Shown piece by piece: positions 28,542-36,028 of a stretch of DNA of 64,000 bases. Within the stretch, counting starts at the first letter, position 1; the number at the start of each line of letters is the position of its first letter. Location: NCBI GenBank assembly GCA_034421515.1, contig DAOUKH010000003.1:1-64000 (forward strand), read 5' to 3'. The notes under the pieces are model-generated. The model did not search any database. It was given only the letters and a program-made list of their open reading frames with translations, and had not been told where the DNA came from. A program made the position numbers and the translations under genes. This stretch comes from DAOUKH01 sp034421515. GTDB taxonomy: Bacteria; Chloroflexota; Dehalococcoidia; SHYB01.

Positions 28542-29516
28542 CTAGCCGAAGGGCAGCGCCGCGACCTCGACCTCGGCTCCCTCCGCTGTGACGAGGCGGG
28601 CGCCGGGGTCTGCGTGGGCGCGGCGCACGTAGGCCAGTGCGATGGGGCCGAAGTCGGGGGAGTCGGCAACGGACGTGACCGCGCCGGCCTCCTTTCCATC
28701 CATGAGCAGCTTGCTGCCTACGGAAGGCACGCCGCCGCCAACGGCCCGCAGTCCGCGCAACTCTCGTTGCACCTTGTCGTAGGCGTCGAGGCGTGCGATG
28801 ACCTCCTGCCCGATGTAGCAGCCCTTGGTGTAGCTGATATGCCGTTCGAGCCCGGCCTCGTGCGGGTTCCACCGCTCGTCGAGCTCCGAGCCGAACGCGG
28901 GCAGGCCCGCCTCGACCCGCAGCACCTCGAACGTGCCGCCGTCGACGGGGACGGCACCGGCATCGATCAGCGCCTGGCGCGCCGACTCCGCCTCGCCCAG
29001 GGGCGCGGCAACGTGGAAGCCCCCGCCCGCCGGCGCCTCGACTCGGGTAATCATGACCTCGGCGGCGGCGAGTCGGGCCTCTCGGTGGTGGAAGAGATCG
29101 AGCCCGTCGAGGGCCGGTTCGGACGCGGCAGCGCTGACGACTTCGCCGGCCGCCGGGCCGAAGACAAGCAGCTGGCCGTGCTCGCCAGTCGCGTCGCTCG
29201 CCTCCGAGTCCTCAAGGATGGTGTAGGTGTCGAGCCATTCGAGGACGCGGGGCTGATTGCCCGGCGAGACGTGTAGTCTCAGCGAATCGGCCCGCCGCTG
29301 GACCACGAGGACGTCCAGGATGCGGCCCTTGCTGGTCGTGAGCACCGTCGCCGTGCCCTCGCCGGGCTGGAGCGCGAGGAGGTCCTGGGTGCTGAGCCGG
29401 TGCAGCAGGTCGAGGGCGTCATCGCCGACCATCCGTAGCAGCCCCCGGCCGGAGACGTCGGCGACAACGGCGGCGTGCTTGGCCGCGTGATAGGGAGTCA
29501 TGCCGTCACCCGGCAT
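28542..29516 (-). CDS. ygfZ: YgfZ/GcvT-domain folate-binding protein
   Basis: Folate-binding protein of the GcvT-like superfamily, 324 residues. The YgfZ signature YTKGCYIGQEVIARL contains the conserved cysteine in K-G-C-x-x-G-Q-E. The N-terminal half shows GRGLLRMVGDDALDLLHRLSTQDL. YgfZ (bacterial counterpart of Iba57) supports maturation or repair of certain Fe-S enzymes, including MiaB in E. coli. That fits the A-type Fe-S carrier gene directly upstream (7-nt gap) and a miaB gene about 6 kb away. Confidence 0.88.
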   Translation of the reverse strand: MPGDGMTPYHAAKHAAVVADVSGRGLLRMVGDDALDLLHRLSTQDLLALQPGEGTATVLTTSKGRILDVLVVQRRADSLRLHVSPGNQPRVLEWLDTYTILEDSEASDATGEHGQLLVFGPAAGEVVSAAASEPALDGLDLFHHREARLAAAEVMITRVEAPAGGGFHVAAPLGEAESARQALIDAGAVPVDGGTFEVLRVEAGLPAFGSELDERWNPHEAGLERHISYTKGCYIGQEVIARLDAYDKVQRELRGLRAVGGGVPSVGSKLLMDGKEAGAVTSVADSPDFGPIALAYVRRAHADPGARLVTAEGAEVEVAALPFG

Positions 29517-29523
29517 AGCGCGG

Positions 29524-29874
29524 CTAGGTGGAGAACGACGTCCCGCAGCCGCAGGTCTTGGCGGCGTTGGGGTTGGAGAAGGTGAAGCCCTTGCCGTTCA
29601 GCCCGTCGGAGAAGTCGAGCTCGGTCCCGATGAGGTAGATTACGCTCTTCTTGTCGATGAGCAGCCGGACCCCGTGCTGCATGAAGGCCTTGTCGCCCTC
29701 TCGTTCGTCGTAGTCATAGGAGAGCTTGTAGGTGAGGCCGCTGCAGCCGCCGCCCTGGACCGCGACGCGGAGCGCGGCGCCGGGCTTGCCGTCGGCCCCG
29801 GCGAGCTTGGCCACCTGGACGGCCGCCTTCTCGGTGATCGTTATTGTGGGCGCTGGTTTCGTGGGCGCTTGCAT
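29524..29874 (-). CDS. A-type iron-sulfur cluster carrier (IscA/ErpA/SufA family)
   Basis: Small HesB-like Fe-S carrier, 116 residues. The three conserved cysteines are present: QGGGCSGLTY (about residue 50) and the C-terminal TCGCGTSF. It transfers [2Fe-2S] or [4Fe-4S] clusters to apo-enzymes. The gene sits 7 nt upstream of ygfZ, so the pair forms a probable Fe-S maturation operon. IscA, ErpA and SufA cannot be told apart by sequence alone. Confidence 0.92.
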   Translation of the reverse strand: MQAPTKPAPTITITEKAAVQVAKLAGADGKPGAALRVAVQGGGCSGLTYKLSYDYDEREGDKAFMQHGVRLLIDKKSVIYLIGTELDFSDGLNGKGFTFSNPNAAKTCGCGTSFST

Positions 29875-30014
29875 CTCAGTATCCGTCCCTTACTTCCATA
29901 GGATGCGGCAAGGGGCCGCACAAATCAAGCTCTCTGCCGGCCGGGAGCAGTATGCGCGTTCGCAATATGCGCGAGGCGCGCGAGCCCCGTATCGAACGGC
30001 GGTGACTCGTCCGT

Positions 30015-30425
30015 CTATTCCACCTTGCCCGCCTTCCAGAGACAGGCGCCGGCGGTGGCGAGGACGAGGGGGTTGAGGAAGGAAACGAGCATCCAGCCGA
30101 CGTTCTGCGCGTCGGACTGCGTGTCGCCCATGAGGAGGGAGAACCAGAGCGGGAAGAAGATGATCGCGAGGGCCAGCGAGGCGTAGCAGCCGACCTTGGC
30201 GGTCAGGCGGCGGACGGGGTCGGCATCGTCGGCGGTCATGCGTTTATGGGCACAGGCAACGGCGATGGCGACGAGGATGCCCGCGCCGGTGATGTAGTTG
30301 AAGACGTCCCAAATCTCCTGCGGGTCGAGGGCGTCCACGTAGAAGCGGCTGAAGAGGACCTGCGCCGTGTAGAGGACGGCGTAGACGAATAGAAGGCCGC
30401 CAAGCGTTCGTTTGAGGCGGTACAT
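30015..30425 (-). CDS. Four-helix membrane protein, function unknown
   Basis: 136 residues with four hydrophobic segments (about 9-27, 46-60, 85-103 and 112-130). The N-terminus YRLKRTLGGLLFVYAVLYTAQ is basic, consistent with the N-in rule. No catalytic motif or family recognised. GAGGATGAAG precedes the ATG at 30425. It lies between the Fe-S carrier gene and tRNA-Cys and is not obviously in an operon. Confidence 0.7.
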   Translation of the reverse strand: MYRLKRTLGGLLFVYAVLYTAQVLFSRFYVDALDPQEIWDVFNYITGAGILVAIAVACAHKRMTADDADPVRRLTAKVGCYASLALAIIFFPLWFSLLMGDTQSDAQNVGWMLVSFLNPLVLATAGACLWKAGKVE

Positions 30426-30468
30426 CGCTTCATCCTCCTTCGTGGGCTCACAGCACCCTTGGGCGAGA

Positions 30469-30498
30469 TTGAGTTTCGCGGGAGGCTTTTGCTATGCT
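30469..30498 (+). promoter_or_regulatory. Promoter of tRNA-Cys
   Basis: TTGAGT (30469-30474), 18 nt, TATGCT (30493-30498), placed 10 nt before the first base of the tRNA. Confidence 0.55.
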
Positions 30499-30508
30499 TA
30501 CCTTTTCC

Positions 30509-30583
30509 GGCGACGTAGCCAAGTGGTAAGGCGGAGGTCTGCAAAACCTCTATACACCGGTTCGATTCCGGTCGTCGCCTCCA
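30509..30583 (+). tRNA. tRNA-Cys (GCA)
   Basis: Complete cloverleaf. Acceptor GGCGACG pairs with CGTCGCC, the D-arm contains AAGTGGTAAGGC, the anticodon stem GAGGT/ACCTC has loop CTGCAAA (anticodon GCA), and the T-arm ACCGG-TTCGATT-CCGGT is canonical. CCA is encoded (30581-30583). Confidence 0.95.
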
Positions 30584-30649
30584 AGACCCCGCTTCCGCGC
30601 CAATGGCGGCGCGCGCAGGACTCGTGTTCCCGCCCCCGTTTGACCTCGG

Positions 30650-31243
30650 CTAGAACCGCCACCAGTCGAACCACTTGCCCAGGGGCATCTCCAAGAGCAC
30701 GATGTCCCTGGGGTGACCCTGAAGGTCCTTGGCGTGGCCGGGGAGTGAGCCGACCCGAACGAATCCGACATACTCCGCAGCCTTAATGGCGTCGTCCTCA
30801 TGATCGGAGACGGCCTCGAGGAGCAGGCGCTCGAGGCCGTGCTCGTTGGCGATGGTGGCGAGCTCGTTGAGCAAGGTGGTGCCGAGCCCGCGGTTCCGGT
30901 AGTCGTCGGCCACGGCGATCCTGATCTGCCCGATGTGGCGGCGGGCGTTGGCGCGGGACCGGTGCAGGGTGCCGTCGGCGACGATGGTGTCGCCGTCGAG
31001 AGCGATGATGGGCAGCGCGCGGTCGTAGTCCATGTCGTCGACCCAGCGCTGAATCACGACGGGCGAGGCCACGTCCTCTTTAAGGAAGAACCGGTCCTTG
31101 GGAGAGAGCTCCTGAAAGAAGGCGAGCAGGGCGCCGGCGTCGTCCGGCTGCATGGGGCGCAGGACGATCGACGTGCCGTCCCGGAGTCCCACCGTCTTGG
31201 GGTATGCGCTCAGGGTGTAGGTATGGGGCTTCTGTCCCGCCAT
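30650..31243 (-). CDS. GNAT family N-acetyltransferase
   Basis: Acetyl-CoA-dependent N-acyltransferase, 197 residues. GTSIVLRPMQPDDAGALLAFF is the N-terminal strand-helix, and the acetyl-CoA motif A reads IRIAVADDYRNRGLGTTLL (about residues 108-126), followed by AAEYVGFVRVG as motif B. The substrate (amine, aminoglycoside, or protein Lys/N-terminus) is unknown. It overlaps no gene and is divergent from the MFS transporter. Confidence 0.85.
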   Translation of the reverse strand: MAGQKPHTYTLSAYPKTVGLRDGTSIVLRPMQPDDAGALLAFFQELSPKDRFFLKEDVASPVVIQRWVDDMDYDRALPIIALDGDTIVADGTLHRSRANARRHIGQIRIAVADDYRNRGLGTTLLNELATIANEHGLERLLLEAVSDHEDDAIKAAEYVGFVRVGSLPGHAKDLQGHPRDIVLLEMPLGKWFDWWRF

Positions 31244-31364
31244 GGCATCCTCGTCTCGTCGTCGTTGCCCGCCGCCGGGCCCGCATCACGGTACATCGGA
31301 GACGCTCCGAGGCGCAACCGCCGCTTGGGCCCGGCACACGTCCGGTGCTAGGGTTGGCGCGGCT

Positions 31365-32657
31365 ATGAGCACGGATACCGCAAGGGAGCCTGGCGACGTG
31401 CGCGGCGGCCCACCGCAACCGCGCAGATTCTTCTACGGCTGGGTGATCCTGGGCGCGGGGACCATCGCCCACGGGTTGAACGCCGCCTTCGGGATGCTTG
31501 GGCTGGGTGTCTTCTTCCTCCCCGTCCAAGAGACGTTCGGCGTTTCCAAGACAGCCCTCTCCGGCGCCTTCTCCCTCGCGCGGCTCGAGAGCGCCCTCCT
31601 CGGCCCGGTCCAGGGCTTCCTTGTAGACCGGTTCGGGGCGCGCCGGATCATGTTCGTTGGCGTGGGAATGCTGGGCGCCGGCTTCATGCTCCTCGGCGCG
31701 GCGCCCAACATCGTCTGGTTCTACGTCATCTTCGTCGGATTCATCGCCATCGGGCTGAACGTCGGGCTGGGCTCGCCCGTCTTCGCCACGGTGGTCAACT
31801 GGTTCGTGCGCCGGCGGACAAAGGCGCTGGCCCTCGTGCTTTCGGGGACGGCCCTCGCCACCCTCATCGTGCCCGGCATCGAGTGGTCCATTGGGGAATA
31901 CGGCTGGGAGCGGACCGCTCTCTATTCCGGGCTCTTCATCTGGGCCGTTGGATTCCCCATTGCCGCGCTCATGCGGTTCCGGCCCGAACCCTACGGCTAT
32001 CACCCCGACGGCCTGCCTCCGGAAGAGACGCGGCCGACGACGACGGGCTTTCGGACCAGTCTCGACGGCTTCACCGTCCGCGCGGCGCTGCGCAGCCCGG
32101 CGTTCTGGCTCATCAACGGCTGCTTCGCGCTGCGGATGGCGAGCACGTCGGCGGTGCCGGTCCATCTCGTCGTCTTCCTAGTGGAAGACCTTGAGTTCAG
32201 TACGGAGCGGGGAGCGGTCTACCTCGGGCTCATTGGACTGCTCGGCCTCGGGGGCCGGTTCGCTTTCGGGATGCTTGGGGATATCGCACCCAAGCGTTTT
32301 GTGCTCTCGGCGGCGCTCCTCGTCCAGGCAGCCAGCCTCGCCGTGCTCGCCGCCGCCGACGGAAACGCGCTCGTGGTAGTGGCGTTGGTCCTCTTCGCCA
32401 CGGGGCACGCCGGCGGCGGTCCGACCTACCTGGCGATCCAAGGCGAATACTTCGGCACGCGCAACTACGCCACCATCTCGGGCTTCGGGTCGACGGTGAT
32501 CCTCGTCGGCGGCGTCAGCGGCCCGCTCATCGCGGGCGCGCTCGCCGACGGTTTCGACGACGGGTACCGCTACGCCTGGGCGGGGCTCGCGGTCGCGGCC
32601 CTCGTCGCAGGGGTCATCCTCGCCTTCGTCCGCGCGCCCAGACGGACGAGAGGGTGA
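31365..32657 (+). CDS. MFS transporter (monocarboxylate/oxalate-formate type)
   Basis: Twelve-helix major facilitator of 430 residues from ATG 31365; the frame is open further upstream but without a start context. FFYGWVILGAGTIAHGLNAAFG, the segment LVDRFGARRIMFVGVGMLGAG with the family D-R-x-G-x-R motif, and FAFGMLGDIAPKRFVL in the second half match the oxalate:formate/monocarboxylate antiporter group. It likely moves an organic acid. It converges with the UGSC-family selenoprotein gene 22 nt away. Confidence 0.88.
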   Translation: MSTDTAREPGDVRGGPPQPRRFFYGWVILGAGTIAHGLNAAFGMLGLGVFFLPVQETFGVSKTALSGAFSLARLESALLGPVQGFLVDRFGARRIMFVGVGMLGAGFMLLGAAPNIVWFYVIFVGFIAIGLNVGLGSPVFATVVNWFVRRRTKALALVLSGTALATLIVPGIEWSIGEYGWERTALYSGLFIWAVGFPIAALMRFRPEPYGYHPDGLPPEETRPTTTGFRTSLDGFTVRAALRSPAFWLINGCFALRMASTSAVPVHLVVFLVEDLEFSTERGAVYLGLIGLLGLGGRFAFGMLGDIAPKRFVLSAALLVQAASLAVLAAADGNALVVVALVLFATGHAGGGPTYLAIQGEYFGTRNYATISGFGSTVILVGGVSGPLIAGALADGFDDGYRYAWAGLAVAALVAGVILAFVRAPRRTRG

Positions 32658-32679
32658 GCGGACCTGCGGCTAGCCGCCC

Positions 32680-34374
32680 CTACCCCGCCGCCGACTCGAC
32701 GCGGCGGGAGACGGGGGCGCCTTGCTCGTGGTTGTTCACGAAGCCGCGCGACTGGTTCTTTTCGGGGTCGCCGGCGAGCATGAGGCCGATCCACTCCGGC
32801 TTGGAGAAGACGGGGACGAGCCGGTCGGGGTCGGCCGACTCGACGTAGGCGGGCGGCGCGGACCCCGACGCAGCGAGCGCGGGCAGGTCGAAGTCGTAGG
32901 TCGAGGCGCGGCGGGCGTACTCCTGCAGCCGCCGCGCGGGTATCTTCGACCGCTCGTAGAGGAACGCGCGCACGTCGTCCTTGGACATGCCGTCGCGCGC
33001 GATCACCGACGCCGTCGCCGGGCTCATCGCAAGCAGCGGACACCAGCGCCCAAAGATGGCGGCGTTGAACGACCAGTACTCGTTCTCCATCCCGAAGACG
33101 TCGGCGAGCATGCCCAACAGGTCTTCGGCGCGGTCGCCGATCGTGTAGATCGGGGGGCTGATGCTGACCACGCTCTGCACGGTGACGACGCTCTCATTGG
33201 GCGCGAAGCCCCGGTCCATGGCAAACGTGGGCCAGCCGATCTCGCGAGCGGCGGGCTCGTTCTCCGCGATGGCCATGTTGAACGTCGCGCCGAAGGCCGC
33301 CTTGTCGCCGCTGCCCGGCGGCGTGCGCAGTCCGGCGACGTTGCGCATGTAGAGGCGGACGAAGCGCCCCACGCTGCTATTGGCGCGGTTGCCGACGCGC
33401 AGGACGCCCGCGCCGGAGGCGAAACCGAGGCGTTCGATCACCGGGCCGCCGACGATGACCAGCGGCTCCCACCCCGGCGTGCTGCCCGCATCCTCGAGGC
33501 GGAACTCGGGGTCGGCGATGGCCTTGACCGCCGCGACGAGCACCGGCATGTACTCGGGGCGGCATCCCGCCATCACGCCGTTGACGGCGACGCTCCACAC
33601 CGTGGCGAGCCGGTTGTCGGGCGGCAGCGTGCCGAGCGGTTCGTCGGCGTCGCGCGGCGTGCGGCGGAGGAACTCCTCGACCCGGTCAACCGTCGGCGGG
33701 ACGATGGGGAGCCCGTCGGTCCAGAGGAGGGAGTCAAAGCGTTCCTGCACCGCGTCGAGCGGGCCGTGAAAGACGATGTCGCGCGGCGCGGGTTCGGACT
33801 CCTCGCCTGCCAGACCCAGCGGCTTCGAAAAGGCCTCGGTCAAATCATCGGCGAGCGCGAGCACCTTGCCGCGGAACGCCTCCGGCGAGTCAGTAGCGAT
33901 GACGCCGGGGTACTCGACGTGCGGCAGCGCTTCGACGCCCAGACCGCGGGCCACGGCGGCGGCTTGGCCCTTGAACGCCGTGGCAAGGACGGAGACCGAG
34001 GGCACGCCGGCGCGCTCCGCTTCGACGCTGGCCCGCACCACGGCGGGGGTGCAGCTCCCTCAGGAGCCGACCGCCGCGACGACGGCATCCACCCCCAGTT
34101 CGCGGAGCGCGTCGGGGATGCCCGCCATCACCTCGCGCTCGTCGGCGCCGTGGATGTTGCCAAAGGTGTCCCAGTCGACGAAGCGCGCGCCCGGCGCCCG
34201 CTCGGCGAGGACTTCCTTCATCAGCTCGAACATGCGGTCGCCCTTGAACAGGCCGTTCCACAGGAAGCCGATGGTCTTGCCGTTCAGGCCGTTCGGCCGG
34301 GGCGCGGGACGCAGCGCGCGGCGCGCCCGGGGCGCCAGCGGCCAGACGACCTCGTACGCCGGTTCGTTCGGCAT
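32680..34374 (-). CDS. UGSC-family selenoprotein with in-frame UGA (Sec105)
   Basis: One gene read as two frames, 32680-34041 and 34060-34374, separated by a single in-frame TGA at 34060-34062. Read through as selenocysteine it gives 564 residues. The UGA lies in AAVGS-U-GSCTPA, so Sec105 and Cys108 form a UxxC redox pair, the motif that names the UGSC family. Residues about 30-190 form an alpha/beta domain (KTIGFLWNGLFKGDRMFELM). A second domain starts at DGLPIVPPT (about 220) and runs to near residue 500. No second start with a ribosome-binding site is seen after the TGA. The SDR gene ends 7 nt upstream. The function is unknown; a thiol/selenol oxidoreductase is the simplest guess. A Cys-to-stop mutation is the alternative. 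Confidence 0.8.
34027..34055 (-). promoter_or_regulatory. Candidate bacterial SECIS hairpin
   Basis: Directly after the UGA, GCTG/CAGC (34052-34055 and 34027-34030) forms an outer stem and CCCGC/GCGGG an inner 5-bp stem with hexaloop CGTGGT. The apical loop starts 17 nt after the UGA and has G in its second position. Both features agree with the published bSECIS model as I recall it (16-37 nt spacing, G in the first two loop bases). Folding energy was not computed. Confidence 0.55.
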
Positions 34375-34381
34375 GACCGCG

Positions 34382-35197
34382 CTAGGGAAGGTTCGTCCAG
34401 GCGCCCGCTTCCGAGCGGACCCAGCCGCTGCTGGCGAAGGTTCCGCCGTCGACGCTCAGGGTGACTCCCGTGATGTACGACGCCATCTCCGACGCGAGGA
34501 AGACGCAGGCCCCCGCCACCTCGTCGACGGTCCCCTGCCGCCGCATGGGGACGCCCCGGTAACGGTCGGAGCCGGGCTCGGCGTGGGCCCCGAACGCGGC
34601 CGTGTGCGGCGTGTCGACAACGTCGGGGGCGATGGCGTTGACACGGATGCCGTGATCGGCGAGCTCGAGCGCCAGCGTCCGGGTGAAGTTGATCATCCCC
34701 GCCTTGCACGCCGCGTAGACGGAGAAGTTCGGCGCGGCGCGAATCCCCTCGATGCTCGTGATGTTGATGATCGACCCCTTGCGGCCGTCCTTCATCATCG
34801 CCTGCACCGCCTGCTCGGTGGGGCCGAACAGCCCGTTGAAGTTCAGGTCGATGTGCTTCTTCCACGCCGGCGGGCCGCCCAATTCCATGAACTGCGCGTA
34901 GCGCGTGCCGCCCGCGTTGTTGACCAGGATGTCGACGCCGCCGAGCTCGCTCACCGTGCGCTCCACCAGCGAGGTCACCTGGTCGTAGTCGCGGATGTCG
35001 GTGGTGATGGCGACGCCCTTGCGCCCGAGGCCGCAGACCTGCTCGGCGACGGCGTCGCCGCGCTCGGCGATCTTGTCGGCGATCACCACGTCGGCGCCGA
35101 ACTTGGCGAAGGTCAGGGCGATGCCCTTGCCGATGCCGTCGCCGCCCCCGGTGACGATCGCGACCTTGTCGGTCAACAGAATGCTCGATGGGTCCAT
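34382..35197 (-). CDS. SDR family oxidoreductase
   Basis: Short-chain dehydrogenase/reductase, 271 residues from ATG 35197 with GAGGAGG upstream. The NAD(P) motif is TGGGDGIGKG, NNAG is present as NNAGG, and the active-site Ser, Tyr and Lys are in INITSIEG and YAACKAG. That places Ser and the Y-x-x-x-K of classical SDRs. The C-terminus has the usual VDGGTFASSG. Probably oxidises or reduces a secondary alcohol or ketone. It is the upstream partner of the selenoprotein gene (7-nt gap, likely co-transcribed). Confidence 0.92.
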   Translation of the reverse strand: MDPSSILLTDKVAIVTGGGDGIGKGIALTFAKFGADVVIADKIAERGDAVAEQVCGLGRKGVAITTDIRDYDQVTSLVERTVSELGGVDILVNNAGGTRYAQFMELGGPPAWKKHIDLNFNGLFGPTEQAVQAMMKDGRKGSIINITSIEGIRAAPNFSVYAACKAGMINFTRTLALELADHGIRVNAIAPDVVDTPHTAAFGAHAEPGSDRYRGVPMRRQGTVDEVAGACVFLASEMASYITGVTLSVDGGTFASSGWVRSEAGAWTNLP

Positions 35198-35242
35198 GCC
35201 GCGCCTCCTCAGCCGCTTCCGGCTCCGCGCATAATACCGGAC

Positions 35243-35792
35243 ATGGGCGTGGCGATGCGCATAGAGACCGAACGCCTGGTCTTGCGCGACTACAGAGAGG
35301 ACGATTGGCGGGCCGTCCTCGAATACCAACGCGACCCTCGATGTCTGCGCTTCTATCCATGGGACCGACGGAGCGAACAGGACGCGCGCGACTTCGTTGG
35401 GCTGTTCATGGAGTGGCGCAAATGAACAGCCTCGCCGCCGCTTTCAACTCGCCATCACACTGCGGGGCGCCGACCTGGCGGTAGGCAGTTGCGGCCTGCG
35501 CCGCAAGCCGGGCGAAGCCGGGGAAGCCGACATCGGGTACGAGGTCGCGCCGCGGCTCTGGGGCCAGGGCTATGCCACGGAGGCGGCGCGGGCGATGGTG
35601 GACTTCGGCTTCCGCACGCTTGGTCTCTACCGGCTCTCGTCTTGGTGCATCGCCGAGAACACGGCGTCGGCGCGCGTGCTGGAAAAGGCCGGCTTCAAGC
35701 TCGAAGGCAGACTGCGGGAAAACGAGTGCTTCAAGGGGCGCCGCTGGGACACGCTCCTCTACGGTCTGCTGAAAGAGGAGTGGGAACGCTGA
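35243..35792 (+). pseudogene. GNAT family N-acetyltransferase, frameshifted
   Basis: An acetyltransferase of the RimJ/RimL-like type (IETERLVLRDYREDDW at the start, RLWGQGYATEAARAMVDFGF as the acetyl-CoA motif, RVLEKAGFKLEGRLREN near the end). It is split between two frames. The first ends at TGA 35423-35425 after FMEWRK, and the second resumes as NEQPRRRFQLAITL. A +1 shift within about 35411-35425 (one extra base, or two missing) restores a continuous protein of about 182 residues. This may be a decayed gene or a single sequencing/assembly error. The ATG at 35243 or the one at 35255 may be the start. Confidence 0.75.
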
Positions 35793-35842
35793 GCGCCACC
35801 CTTCCCCCCGACACCTCGCCAATGCTATAGTGACTTTTTCAG

Positions 35843-35933
35843 GGAGGGATCGCATAGTCTGGCCTAGTGCACCCGCCTGCTAAGCGGGAGGGGTTCGCGC
35901 CCCACATGGGTTCAAATCCCATTCCCTCCGCCA
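35843..35933 (+). tRNA. tRNA-Ser (GCT)
   Basis: Acceptor GGAGGGA pairs with TCCCTCC. The anticodon stem CCCGC/GCGGG has loop CTGCTAA (anticodon GCT). A long variable arm (AGGGG-TTCG-CGCCCC) marks a class II tRNA, and TTCAAAT is in the T-loop. CCA is encoded (35931-35933). A -10-like TATAGT lies at 35826-35831. Confidence 0.95.
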
Positions 35934-36008
35934 GTAGCTGAACCTCGACGGTTCCCGAAGAAAGGATTGCGGCACAGGGGGACTCTTGTACCCTGAAACA
36001 GGGCCGAC

Positions 36009-36028
36009 TTTGTGACATGGATCACAAA
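36009..36028 (+). promoter_or_regulatory. CRP/FNR-family operator-like palindrome overlapping the miaB start
   Basis: TTTGTGA-N6-TCACAAA, with a perfect TGTGA-N6-TCACA core (36011-36026) equal to the E. coli CRP consensus. Its last base is the A of the miaB start codon. A regulator bound here would block transcription or translation initiation of miaB. Confidence 0.5.

Noticed and set aside
35411..35425. Programmed +1 frameshift in the acetyltransferase
   Set aside because: The site AAA-TGA lacks a known +1 slippery context (such as CTT-TGA), so decay or a base error is simpler.
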